A stretch of 64,000 nucleotides of DNA from Streptomyces sp. NBC_01754 (lineage in GTDB: Bacteria; Actinomycetota; Actinomycetes; Streptomycetales; Streptomycetaceae), in NCBI RefSeq assembly GCF_035918015.1, contig NZ_CP109132.1, positions 3,038,001-3,102,000 of the forward strand, in the 5' to 3' direction. Positions within the stretch are counted from its first letter, which is position 1; each line of letters opens with the position of its first letter. Positions 32,634-41,921 of the stretch are shown here, piece by piece. The translations under genes and the position numbers were made by a program. Under the pieces are notes generated by a model, which worked only from the letters and a program-made list of their open reading frames with translations, was not told where the DNA came from and made no database searches.

Positions 32634-33380
32634 CTAGGCCCCGAACGCCTTGGACTTCCCCTTGACCGGCTTGGCCCCCGCCCGCAGATGCGGCGGCACC
32701 AGGTCGACGGCCGGCTCGGTGTACCCGACCGACACGATCTTGTCGCCCTGGTACGTGAAGCTGGTCAGCGAGGCCAGCGTGCACTGCCGCCTGCGCGGGT
32801 CGTGCCACAGCCGCCGCCGCTCCACGAAGCTGCGCACGATCCAGATCGGCAGCTGGTGGCTGACACAGACCGCCTCGTGCCCCCGGGCCGCGTCGCGCGC
32901 CGCGTCCAGCGCGCCCATCATCCGCACGACCTGCTCGATGTACGGCTCGCCCCAGGACGGCTTGAACGGGTTGGTCAGATGCTTCCAGTTGTCCGGCTTG
33001 CGCAGCGCCCCGTCCCCGACGCCGAAGGTCTTGCCCTCGAAGACGTTGGCGGCCTCGATGAGACGCTCGTCGACGGCCACCTCCAGGCCGTGGGACATGG
33101 CGACGGGCGCGGCCGTCTCCTGGGCGCGCTCCAGCGGGGAGGCGACGACATGCGTGATGTCGCGCTTCTCCAGGTGCTCGGCGACCCGGTCGGCCATCGC
33201 GCGGCCGAGGTCGGAGAGGTGGTAGCCGGGGCGGCGCCCGTAGAGCACGCCCCGGGGGTTGTGCACCTCTCCGTGGCGCATCAGGTGGACGACGGTGATG
33301 TCCTTCTTCGCGTCCTTCTTCGCGTCCGGCTCGGCGTCCTTCTTCGCTTCCGGCTTCGCGTCCGCGTTGTTCTCGCTCAT
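32634..33380 (-). CDS. Histidine phosphatase family protein
   Basis: A 248-residue phosphoglycerate-mutase-like phosphatase. The catalytic motif LMRHGEV (RHG) occurs near residue 34, with supporting [14 protein letters not shown] and [10 protein letters not shown] that carry the second arginine and histidine. Before the domain is a 25-residue tail of Lys-Asp-Ala repeats encoded by short 12 bp direct repeats. ATG at 33378-33380 overlaps the hemL stop by four bases, so the two are translated as a coupled pair. The substrate is unknown; the link with hemL is conserved-looking but unexplained. Confidence 0.9.
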   Translation of the reverse strand: MSENNADAKPEAKKDAEPDAKKDAKKDITVVHLMRHGEVHNPRGVLYGRRPGYHLSDLGRAMADRVAEHLEKRDITHVVASPLERAQETAAPVAMSHGLEVAVDERLIEAANVFEGKTFGVGDGALRKPDNWKHLTNPFKPSWGEPYIEQVVRMMGALDAARDAARGHEAVCVSHQLPIWIVRSFVERRRLWHDPRRRQCTLASLTSFTYQGDKIVSVGYTEPAVDLVPPHLRAGAKPVKGKSKAFGA

Positions 33381-34684
33381 GCGGTGGCCTCCGATGCGGC
33401 ACGTGCGGCGGCGGGCAGGGCGGCGGCGATACGCTCGACGGCCTGCGTGTCGTGGGCGGTGGAGACGAACCAGGACTCGAAGGCGGACGGCGGCAGGTAG
33501 ACGCCCTGCTCCAGCATCGAGTGGAAGAAGGCGGTGAAGCGGAAAGCTTCCTGCTTCCTGGCGTCCTCGTAGTCGCGGACCGGCTCGTCGGTGAAGAAGA
33601 CGGAGAACATGTTGCTCGCCGCCGACACCGTGTGGGCTACGCCCTCCCTGGTGAACGCCTCGCCCACCAGGCCGCGGATCTCCGCGGAGACCGCGTCGAC
33701 CTTCGCGTACGCGGCGTCGTCGAGCAGCCGCAGCTGGGCGAGACCGGCTGCGGTGGCGACCGGGTTCCCGGAGAGCGTGCCGGCCTGGTAGACGGGACCG
33801 GCCGGGGCCAGGTGGGCCATGACGTCGGCGCGGCCGCCGAACGCCGCGGCCGGGAACCCGCCGCCCATCACCTTGCCGAAGGTCATCAGGTCGGGCCGCA
33901 CCCCGTCCACGCCGTACCAGCCGGCCTTGGAGGTGCGGAAACCGGTCATCACCTCGTCGGAGATGTACAGGGCGCCGTTGGCCGCGCAGATCTCCTTCAG
34001 GCCGGCGTTGAAGCCCTCGCCGGGCGGTACGACACCCATGTTGCCCGGCGACGCCTCGGTGATCACACACGCGATCTCGCCCGGCCGCGCGGCGAAGGCG
34101 GCCCGCACCGCGTCCAGGTCGTTGTACGGCAGCACGATCGTGTCGCCCGTCTGGGCCCCGGTGACGCCCGGCGTGTCGGGGAGGCCGAAGGTGGCGACGC
34201 CGGAGCCGGCGGCGGCCAGCAGCGCGTCGACGTGGCCGTGGTAGCACCCGGCGAACTTCACGACCTTCGCACGCCCGGTGAACCCGCGGGCCAGGCGGAT
34301 CGCGGACATGGTCGCCTCGGTGCCGGAGGACACCAGCCGCACCTGCTCGACCGGCTCCACGCGGGCCACGATCTCCTCGGCCAGCGCGACCTCGCCCTCA
34401 CCGGGCGTACCGAAGGAGGTGCCACGGGCCACCGCGGCCTGGACGGCCGCGACGACCTCGGGGTGCGCGTGTCCGAGGATCATCGGTCCCCATGAGCACA
34501 CCAGGTCGACGTACTCACGGCCGTCGGCGTCGGTGAGGTACGGGCCCGTACCGGACACCATGAACCGTGGCGCACCACCCACGGCCCGGAAGGCACGCAC
34601 GGGTGAGTTCACGCCTCCGGGCGTCACGCGGGACGCGCGGTCGAAAAGCGCCTGCGAGACGGGGGCTTCATATGAATACGACAC
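33377..34684 (-). CDS. hemL: HemL, glutamate-1-semialdehyde 2,1-aminomutase
   Basis: A 435-residue PLP enzyme converting glutamate-1-semialdehyde to 5-aminolevulinate, the first committed intermediate of haem and other tetrapyrroles. The PLP lysine is in [10 protein letters not shown], and the [16 protein letters not shown] and GCYHGH segments are diagnostic. ATG at 34682-34684. Followed by the overlapping histidine phosphatase gene; upstream lies a 24 bp palindrome in its leader region. Supplies haem precursor next to cytochrome c maturation genes. Confidence 0.97.
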   Translation of the reverse strand: MSYSYEAPVSQALFDRASRVTPGGVNSPVRAFRAVGGAPRFMVSGTGPYLTDADGREYVDLVCSWGPMILGHAHPEVVAAVQAAVARGTSFGTPGEGEVALAEEIVARVEPVEQVRLVSSGTEATMSAIRLARGFTGRAKVVKFAGCYHGHVDALLAAAGSGVATFGLPDTPGVTGAQTGDTIVLPYNDLDAVRAAFAARPGEIACVITEASPGNMGVVPPGEGFNAGLKEICAANGALYISDEVMTGFRTSKAGWYGVDGVRPDLMTFGKVMGGGFPAAAFGGRADVMAHLAPAGPVYQAGTLSGNPVATAAGLAQLRLLDDAAYAKVDAVSAEIRGLVGEAFTREGVAHTVSAASNMFSVFFTDEPVRDYEDARKQEAFRFTAFFHSMLEQGVYLPPSAFESWFVSTAHDTQAVERIAAALPAAARAASEATA

Positions 34685-34744
34685 TTTTGTCCTGATCTGC
34701 GATTCGGGAGTTCGGGAGACCGACCGGCACTGCCGGCCACCGGT

Positions 34745-34768
34745 GGGCAGGGAGCGCGCTCCCTGCCC
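34745..34768. promoter_or_regulatory. 24 bp perfect palindrome upstream of hemL
   Basis: Two exactly complementary 12-base arms (GGGCAGGGAGCG and CGCTCCCTGCCC) with no loop, 61-84 bp upstream of the hemL start. A loop-less palindrome is a poor RNA terminator but a good protein-binding site, so I lean to an operator. It could also be a chance G+C-rich cruciform. Confidence 0.45.
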
Positions 34769-34982
34769 CTACGAGGCTCGTACAACGAAAGGGCGTCAGT
34801 CTCCTCGCGTCTGCGAAACTGGGGCGTCATAGGGAAAGCTCACACATGCCATGTTGTCAGAGGCACCGGCGGTCTTGCGGAACAGGTGTTTCACCGCACG
34901 CCCGCGGGGGAGGTCACTGACACGATGATCGGGTTGCGCGGCGGGGCTGTGTCTCCGTAAGAAGTAGTCGGGTGGATGAGAT

Positions 34983-35567
34983 ATGCATCGCGGTGGCGGA
35001 GTGGGCGAAGGGACCGACGACCTGGGGCCCGAGCCTGCCCGGCGGGGGCGGCACCGGCGTGAGGCGAAGCGGGCGCGGGACGCCCGGGCGGCCGAGGCCG
35101 ACGTTCCGGAGATCAGGAGCAGTGGACGGGTGGGGGTGACCTACAAGTACTTCGGCGCTCCGAACGGGGCCACCGCGGCGCGAGTCCCCATCTCCATGCG
35201 CCCGGAGGAGCTGGGCGGCGACGAACTGGGCATGGGCGGCATGTTCAGCAAGATCAAGCCGGAGACGGTGGCGGCCATGGTCCTCACCGGCATACAGGGC
35301 ATACCCCTGCACAAGGTCCCGCCGCTGGAGCTGGTCGTGCTCCACCCCGACTACGCGGTGGTCAAACTGCCGATGACGGTGGTCGACCCGCTGCGGGACG
35401 TCGGCGAGGAGTCGGTCGGCGCGGCGGCGTTCATCTGGTCCACGGTCCCCGACCGCGGGGGCCCGCGGGACGCCTTCAACGTGTACCAGCTGCTGCACGA
35501 GTGGCAGGACTTCTCCCACCGGCTGCACGACGCGGGGCATCAGGCCTACTGCCTGGTGTGGCCCTGA
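34983..35567 (+). CDS. Conserved-looking hypothetical protein
   Basis: A 194-residue soluble protein. The first 45 residues are Arg/Gly/Ala-rich and probably disordered (RRGRHRREAKRARDARAAEA). From residue 50 there is a compact mixed region with VTYKYFGAPNG, a long amphipathic stretch, and a C terminus ending YCLVWP. No domain, membrane segment or catalytic motif is recognised. ATG at 34983 with GGTGGATGAG upstream. Base use matches neighbours, so it looks like a resident gene. Confidence 0.7.
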   Translation: MHRGGGVGEGTDDLGPEPARRGRHRREAKRARDARAAEADVPEIRSSGRVGVTYKYFGAPNGATAARVPISMRPEELGGDELGMGGMFSKIKPETVAAMVLTGIQGIPLHKVPPLELVVLHPDYAVVKLPMTVVDPLRDVGEESVGAAAFIWSTVPDRGGPRDAFNVYQLLHEWQDFSHRLHDAGHQAYCLVWP

Positions 35568-35750
35568 CCCGGGCGGCGTCCGGGGCCACCGGGGGACCCG
35601 TCCGGCGGCGGGCCGCAGGGGGCGCCCTCGGACGCACAGGACGCACAGGACGACTCGTAGGGCCCGCAGGGCGCTCCGGGGCATGCGGCTCCCGCGGCGC
35701 CTCCCGGAAACGTCTCGCCACCGCGTCCCGCCCGGTGGCATCCTGACCGG

Positions 35751-36491
35751 GTGAACGGACCCGAGATCACCCTGGACGTGGCCACGGAACTGCGGCTCTT
35801 CGTCGCCCACGACCGGCGGCACGGCAGCAGCACCGTGGTCACCGACGGATCCTCGACCCTGGGGCACGTCGTGGAGTCCCTGGGCGTCCCCCTCACCGAG
35901 GCCGGCGCCCTGGTCGTGGACGGCAGGGCGGTGCCCGCCTCGCACGTCCCGGGTCCCGGCGAACACGTCGAGGTGCGGGCCGTCGAGCGCCCGCAGCGCG
36001 TCCCCGGAGCACCCCTGCGCTTCCTGCTCGACGTCCATCTGGGCACCCTCGCCCGCCGGTTGCGCCTGCTGGGCGTGGACGCCGCGTACGAGAGCGAGGA
36101 CATCGGGGATCCGGCGCTGGCGACCCTGTCCGCGCGGGAGCGGCGGGTGCTGCTCTCCCGGGACCGGGGCCTGCTCAGGCGCCGCGAGATCTGGGCCGGC
36201 GCGTACGTCTACAGCGACCGGCCCGCCGAGCAGGTGCGAGACGTGCTGGGCCGCTTCGCCCCCGCACTCGCCCCCTGGACCCGCTGCACCGCCTGCAACG
36301 GACGGCTGGTCGAAGCCGACAAGGACACCGTCCGTGCCCGTCTGGAACAGGGCACGCAGGCGTCGTACGACGTGTTCGCCCAGTGCACGGCCTGTGGACG
36401 CGTGTACTGGCGGGGCGCCCACCACACGCGTCTGGAGACCGTCGTCGCGGACGCGGTGCGCGAGTTCGGCGACCTGCGGGCCGCCCCCTGA
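35751..36491 (+). CDS. Ubiquitin-like/Mut7-C fusion protein (putative RNase)
   Basis: A 246-residue protein starting with GTG at 35751. Residues 1-80 resemble a beta-grasp (ThiS/ubiquitin-like) module. Residues 85-175 match Mut7-C, a PIN-related RNase domain: RFLLDVHLGTLARRLRLLG followed by LLSRDRGLLRR with acidic residues for metal binding. The C-terminal third has a zinc ribbon formed by CTACNGR and CTACGRVYW. Fusion of a ubiquitin-like domain to Mut7-C is known from bacterial genomes and thought to act in RNA processing; experiments are scarce. Confidence 0.88.
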   Translation: MNGPEITLDVATELRLFVAHDRRHGSSTVVTDGSSTLGHVVESLGVPLTEAGALVVDGRAVPASHVPGPGEHVEVRAVERPQRVPGAPLRFLLDVHLGTLARRLRLLGVDAAYESEDIGDPALATLSARERRVLLSRDRGLLRRREIWAGAYVYSDRPAEQVRDVLGRFAPALAPWTRCTACNGRLVEADKDTVRARLEQGTQASYDVFAQCTACGRVYWRGAHHTRLETVVADAVREFGDLRAAP

Positions 36492-36556
36492 CCCCGCAGG
36501 GCCCTTCCCGGGAGGGTGTGCGACGTGCCGACGGCAGCGCATGAAACGCTGCCCCC

Positions 36557-36892
36557 ATGCTGGTCGCCCGCTCCGTCGCCCTCTTCGTCGTCGCCGCGCT
36601 CTTCGAGATCGGCGGCGCCTGGCTCGTCTGGCAGGGGGTGCGGGAGCACCGGGGGTGGATCTGGATCGGTGCCGGGGCCATCGCCCTCGGCGCGTACGGC
36701 TTCGTGGCCACGCTCCAGCCCGATGGGGACTTCGGCCGCATCCTGGCCGCGTACGGCGGGGTGTTCGTGGCCGGTTCGATCGCCTGGGGCATGGTGGCCG
36801 ACGGTTACCGCCCGGACCGCTGGGACGTGACCGGGGCACTGGTCTGCCTGGCCGGTATGGCGCTGATCATGTACGCCCCGCGCAACCACTGA
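36557..36892 (+). CDS. YnfA family membrane protein
   Basis: A 111-residue protein with four membrane helices, matching the YnfA (UPF0060) family, which resembles small multidrug resistance transporters. Signature features are [19 protein letters not shown] and [16 protein letters not shown]. Function in actinobacteria is not established. The ATG lies 65 bp downstream of the Mut7-C gene's stop, possibly in the same transcript. Confidence 0.9.
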   Translation: MLVARSVALFVVAALFEIGGAWLVWQGVREHRGWIWIGAGAIALGAYGFVATLQPDGDFGRILAAYGGVFVAGSIAWGMVADGYRPDRWDVTGALVCLAGMALIMYAPRNH

Positions 36893-36974
36893 CCGGCCCC
36901 CGGACGGCCTCCGCGCCCCGGTGCCGGGCTGCCTATCCTGGGCCGGTACCGATCAGCTGTCCGAGGAGTTCGCC

Positions 36975-37733
36975 ATGGCCGCCACCCCCATCGCCGTCGT
37001 CACCGGTGCGAGCAGCGGCATCGGTGCCGCGACCGCCCGGCAGCTGGCCGGCGCCGGATTCCGCGTGGTACTGACCGCCCGCCGCAAGGACCGCATCGAG
37101 GCGCTCGCCGCCGAGCTCACCGAGGCGGGCCACCAGGCCACCGCCTACGCCCTGGACGTCACGGACCGGGCGGCGGTGGACGAGTTCGCCACCGCCTTCC
37201 GCTCCCTCGCCGTCCTCGTCAACAACGCGGGCGGTGCGCTGGGGGCCGATCCGGTGGCGACCGGGGACCCGGCGGACTGGCGCCAGATGTACGAGACGAA
37301 CGTCATCGGCACCCTCAACGTCACCCAGGCGCTGCTGCCCGCCCTCACGGCGAGCGGTGACGGCACGATCGTGGTCCTCTCCTCGACGGCCGCGCTCGCG
37401 TCGTACGAGGGCGGCGGCGGCTATGTCGCGGCCAAGCACGGCGAACACGTCCTGGCGGAGACCCTGCGCCTGGAGATCGTCGGCACCCCGGTCCGGGTGA
37501 TCGAGGTCGCCCCCGGCATGGTCAGGACCGAGGAGTTCGCCACCACCCGCTTCCGGGGCGACACCGAGAAGGCCGCCAAGGTCTACGCGGGCGTCGAGGA
37601 ACCGCTCACCGCCGACGACGTGGCGGACACGATCACCTGGGCCGTGACCCGCCCCAGCCACGTCAACATCGACCTGTTGGTGGTCCGGCCGCGCGCCCAG
37701 GCGTCCAACTCGAAGGTCCACCGCACGCTCTGA
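36975..37733 (+). CDS. Short-chain dehydrogenase/reductase
   Basis: A 252-residue classical SDR. TGASSGIG binds NAD(P), NNAG stabilises the central sheet, and the catalytic Ser-Tyr-Lys set is in VLSSTAAL and YVAAK. The arginines after strand 2 (TARRKDR) suggest NADPH preference. ATG at 36975 has GAGGAG 7 bases upstream; the frame continues upstream without a binding site. Substrate unknown. Convergent with rtcB, 57 bp apart. Confidence 0.93.
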   Translation: MAATPIAVVTGASSGIGAATARQLAGAGFRVVLTARRKDRIEALAAELTEAGHQATAYALDVTDRAAVDEFATAFRSLAVLVNNAGGALGADPVATGDPADWRQMYETNVIGTLNVTQALLPALTASGDGTIVVLSSTAALASYEGGGGYVAAKHGEHVLAETLRLEIVGTPVRVIEVAPGMVRTEEFATTRFRGDTEKAAKVYAGVEEPLTADDVADTITWAVTRPSHVNIDLLVVRPRAQASNSKVHRTL

Positions 37734-37790
37734 CCGGCACCGCCCACCCATCCACCGGCCATCGGACGCACGGGCCGGGGCCGGGGCGGA

Positions 37791-38984
37791 TCAGCCCTTC
37801 ACACAGATCACCTGCCTGAGCTTGGCCACGACCTCGACCAGGTCCCGCTGCTGGTCGATGACCTGCTCGATCGGCTTGTACGCGGCCGGGATCTCGTCCA
37901 CCACGCCGGAGTCCTTGCGGCACTCCACGCCCCGCGTCTGTTCCTCCAGGTCCTTCGTGGAGAACGCCCGCTTCGCGGCGTTCCGGCTCATCCGCCGGCC
38001 CGCCCCGTGCGAGGCCGAGTTGAACGACTTCGTGTTCCCGAGGCCCTTCACGATGTACGAACCCGTGCCCATGGAGCCCGGGATGATGCCGAAGTCCCCG
38101 GAACCGGCCCGGATCGCGCCCTTCCGGGTGACCAGCAGGTCCATGCCGTCGTACCGCTCCTCCGCGACGTAGTTGTGGTGGCAGGAGATGACCGGTTCGA
38201 AGGTCACCTTCGCCTTCTTGAACTCCTTGCGGACGACGTCCTGGAAGAGGCTCATCATGATCGCGCGGTTGTACTTCGCGTACTCCTGCGCCCAGAAGAG
38301 GTCGTTGCGGTAGGCCGCCATCTGCGAGGTGTCCGCGATGAAGACCGCGAGATCGCGGTCGACCAGGCCCTGGTTGTGCGGGAGCTTCTGCGCCTGGCCG
38401 ATGTGGAAGTCGGCGAGTTCCTTGCCGATGTTCCGGGATCCGGAGTGCAGCATCAGCCAGACCGAACCCTCCTCGTCGAGGCAGAACTCGATGAAGTGGT
38501 TGCCCGATCCGAGCGTTCCCATCTGCTTGGCGGCGCGGCCCTGGCGGAATCTGACCGCCTCGGCGACCCCGTCGAACCGCGCCCAGAAGTCGTCCCAGCC
38601 CGCGGTCGGGAAGCCGTGCAGCCTCCCGGGGTCCACGACGTCGTCGTGCATCCCGCGTCCCACCGGGATCGCCTGCTCGATCTTCGACCGGAGCCGCGAC
38701 AGGTCCCCGGGCAGGTCGTCGGCGGTCAGCGAGGTCCTGACGGCGGACATCCCGCAGCCGATGTCCACGCCCACCGCGGCAGGGCAGACCGCGCCGTGCA
38801 TCGCGATGACCGAGCCGACGGTCGCGCCCTTGCCGTAGTGGACGTCCGGCATGACGGCCAGCCCCTTGATCCACGGCAGCGTGGCGACGTTCCGCAGCTG
38901 CCGCATCGCCCCGTCCTCGACGGACGCCGGATCCGCCCACATCCGGATGGGGACCTTCGCACCCGGCACCTCTACATACGACAT
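37791..38984 (-). CDS. rtcB: RtcB, RNA ligase (2',3'-cyclic phosphate to 5'-OH)
   Basis: A 397-residue ligase that joins RNA ends bearing 3'-phosphate and 5'-hydroxyl using GTP and manganese. Residues 71-79 read VGVDIGCGM, with Asp74 and Cys77 as metal ligands; GSGNHFIE, HSGSR, CHHN and the guanylylation-site region SHGAGRRMSR follow in order. ATG at 38982-38984 has GAGGAG about 4 bases upstream; the frame stays open upstream but without homology. No RtcA, RtcR, Archease or tRNA gene is adjacent, so the repair substrate cannot be inferred. Confidence 0.96.
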   Translation of the reverse strand: MSYVEVPGAKVPIRMWADPASVEDGAMRQLRNVATLPWIKGLAVMPDVHYGKGATVGSVIAMHGAVCPAAVGVDIGCGMSAVRTSLTADDLPGDLSRLRSKIEQAIPVGRGMHDDVVDPGRLHGFPTAGWDDFWARFDGVAEAVRFRQGRAAKQMGTLGSGNHFIEFCLDEEGSVWLMLHSGSRNIGKELADFHIGQAQKLPHNQGLVDRDLAVFIADTSQMAAYRNDLFWAQEYAKYNRAIMMSLFQDVVRKEFKKAKVTFEPVISCHHNYVAEERYDGMDLLVTRKGAIRAGSGDFGIIPGSMGTGSYIVKGLGNTKSFNSASHGAGRRMSRNAAKRAFSTKDLEEQTRGVECRKDSGVVDEIPAAYKPIEQVIDQQRDLVEVVAKLRQVICVKG

Positions 38985-39148
38985 AGCTCCTCGATTCCCC
39001 CGATAAAGACTGAAAACGCAAAACCGGTGCCAAGATCGGCATACAGGTCGGCCGACCGGCATTCACAGCGGCGCGTGCGATACACATTGTCTCCATCGGC
39101 CGCTGTCCGGCGGCAACTCGATTTTCGTACCGAAGGGAGCCTGGGACC

Positions 39149-39946
<798 letters not shown>

Positions 39947-40149
39947 CCCGGGGGCGCGCCGCCCGGCCCGGCTCGTTCCCGCCGCCCGCCGGGGTCTCGG
40001 CGAGGCGGCGCCCCACCCCTGTCCGTCGTACCGTGGCCCTCCGGGAGCACCGGTCCGGGGCCCGGCGCCGCCCGCCGAACCACCCGACCGCCCGAACCGC
40101 CCGACTGCCCCGCACGACCGAGACACCGTGCCGTCCGAGTGAAGGAAAC

Positions 40150-40986
40150 ATGCACCGATCAGCCCCGCGACTGTCCCGCATACTCGCCTGCGCCGCCGTC
40201 CCGGTGATGCTCGTCGTCGCCGGCTGCTCGTCGGACTCCGGCGACGAGAAGGACACGGCCTCCGCCTCTCCGAGCGCCACGGCGACGGAGCCGAGCCCCG
40301 AACCGGTGAAGTTCGCCGAACTGCCGGACGCCTGCACCTCGATCGGCAAGAAGACGATCGGGTCCCTGGTCCCCAAGGCCAAGCCCAAGGGGGGCACAGC
40401 CGGCACCTCCAGCGACACCGTGACCCGTGGCAGCTGCTCGTGGCACGGCCTGGACGACAACGGGGTCAAGGGATCGCAGTACCGCTGGCTCGACGTCGGC
40501 TTCACCCGCTTCACCTCCGACCAGTCCCTGGGCAGCGGCGCCGAGCGCGCGGAGGCCGAGTACACCAAGCAGGTCGCCAAGGCGCGGGCCTCCGAGGACG
40601 CCAAGAAGGTGGCGGCCGCGCCGGCCGACGGCATCGGCGAAGAAGCCACGGCCGTCACGTACGACCTCAACAAGACGGACGAGGACTTCAAGTACGCCAC
40701 GATCGTCGCCCGTACCGGCAACGTCGTCGTCACCCTCACCTACAACGGCGCGGGCTACGCGGGCGCCAAGACCCCGTCGGGCGCCGACATCCTCAAGGGC
40801 GCGCAGAAGGCCGCGAAGGAGGCCGTCGGTGCCGTCGGCGGCGAGGACCCGGGCGACGCCGGGACCTCCTCGGCGAAGCCGTCCGCCCCGGCCTCCAAGA
40901 AGGCATCGGACGAACCGGACGAGAAGACCGACGGCAAGACCGCCGACAAGACGGACGAGAAGGACGGCGAGAAGGCGGACGACTAG
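40150..40986 (+). CDS. DUF3558-like lipoprotein, second copy
   Basis: A 278-residue protein with the lipobox VAGC near residue 25 and the same cysteine layout (DACTSIGKKTIGSLVP and GSCSWHG). The C-terminal 60 residues are Lys/Asp/Glu/Ala-rich (KTDGKTADKTDEKDGEK) and likely form an extended charged tail in the cell wall. ATG at 40150 with GAAGGA upstream. It lies 200 bp after the first copy; the insert in that copy and the tail in this one differ, so they are diverged paralogues. Confidence 0.8.
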   Translation: MHRSAPRLSRILACAAVPVMLVVAGCSSDSGDEKDTASASPSATATEPSPEPVKFAELPDACTSIGKKTIGSLVPKAKPKGGTAGTSSDTVTRGSCSWHGLDDNGVKGSQYRWLDVGFTRFTSDQSLGSGAERAEAEYTKQVAKARASEDAKKVAAAPADGIGEEATAVTYDLNKTDEDFKYATIVARTGNVVVTLTYNGAGYAGAKTPSGADILKGAQKAAKEAVGAVGGEDPGDAGTSSAKPSAPASKKASDEPDEKTDGKTADKTDEKDGEKADD

Positions 40987-41062
40987 GTCCACGACAGGGC
41001 CGACGCCACGTCGTGGACAGCGCCCCACCGGTTGTCGACACCCTCACCCCGACCCCTGGTCA

Positions 41063-41096
41063 CGAAGCCCGGCCCTTCTCCCTGGGCCGGGCTTCG
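41063..41096 (+). terminator. Hairpin terminator after the DUF3558-like genes
   Basis: 13 bp arms at 41063-41075 and 41084-41096 with an 8-base loop, about 80 bp after the second lipoprotein stop. A weaker 9 bp-arm hairpin (40987-40995 with 41010-41018) starts right at the stop codon. Confidence 0.8.
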
Positions 41097-41139
41097 GCCC
41101 CTCGCCGCGCAACACCTCTCGCCCCGACGACCCCCTGGT

Positions 41140-41412
41140 CACCCCGGACACCGACGACCGTCCGCCCGACCGTCGCCGCCCGGCTCGCGCCGACCGCGAC
41201 ATCGCCCACGTCGAAGCGCGGTGGCCGACATCGAGGAGACCGCCTCCGGCCCGCTCGCCCCAGCCATCCCTCACCCTCGCGACCAGCACGAACCCGCCCG
41301 CCTGCAAGCCGTCCTCGACGCGCCCCTCAACGAGACGAACCCAGGCTCGGTGCGAGTACCGCCTCCGCCTTCGCGACGCCCGCCTCACACATGACGGCCC
41401 GGAGCCTGATTA
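41140..41412 (+). pseudogene. Frameshifted remnant of an unrecognised gene
   Basis: Three consecutive frames each give a protein-like stretch: DRDIAHVEARW (to about 41222), then ADIEETASGPLAP and DQHEPARLQAVLDAPLNE (to about 41350), then CEYRLRLRDARLTHDGPEPD before a TAG at 41410-41412. Joining them needs two single-base shifts. The continuity suggests a decayed coding sequence rather than chance, but I cannot name the family. Start and 5' end are not visible. Confidence 0.35.
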
Positions 41413-41921
41413 GGCGCGCGAGCGTTCCCGAACACGGCGCGAACCGTCCGCGAAATCAAGGTTTCACACCCGCCTCACGGGTCAACACGCGGACGGATGA
41501 AGGCACTTGAGGGTTGTGCACACTCTTCGTATCAACCTGGCCACTGTCACGTCACGAATGGTTCGACAATCGGAGCATTTCGCCCCACTTGATGGCGTAT
41601 CGGACTTGGTCACACACGTGTGCACCATGCAAGGATTCCGGTGACGAGCGGCGCTCCGGCATCACCGGACGGGTGGCGCGCGAGCCGGCGAGGGGGCGTC
41701 TGTGAGCATGTGGTGGGCTTCGCCCGGATCACATGCTCCCAGGCGCACCCGGGCACGCGGCACGGCTCGGGCCATGAGACCCACGCCGGCGACCACAGCT
41801 CGCGCGAGGGACCGCCCGACGCCGCCAGAGCATTCACACCTCTTTGCATCCATTCATCTTCAGCGAGGGCGGGCTTCCACCGAAACCGCCCCCGAGCGCC
41901 CTGGACATCAGGAGGAGTTTC
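41413..41921. other. Upstream region of the DUF1906 operon
   Basis: About 510 bp with noticeably lower G+C than the flanks, particularly 41500-41640. The sequence GTGCAC occurs twice (about 41516 and 41622), the second within ACACGTGTGCACC, a near-palindrome. The strong operon that follows must be driven from here. I see no gene and no clear -10/-35 pair that I would defend. Confidence 0.4.

Noticed and set aside
33300..33375. 12 bp direct repeats in the phosphatase N terminus as a separate element
   Set aside because: They code in frame for a Lys-Asp-Ala tail and are imperfect, so they are treated as part of the gene.
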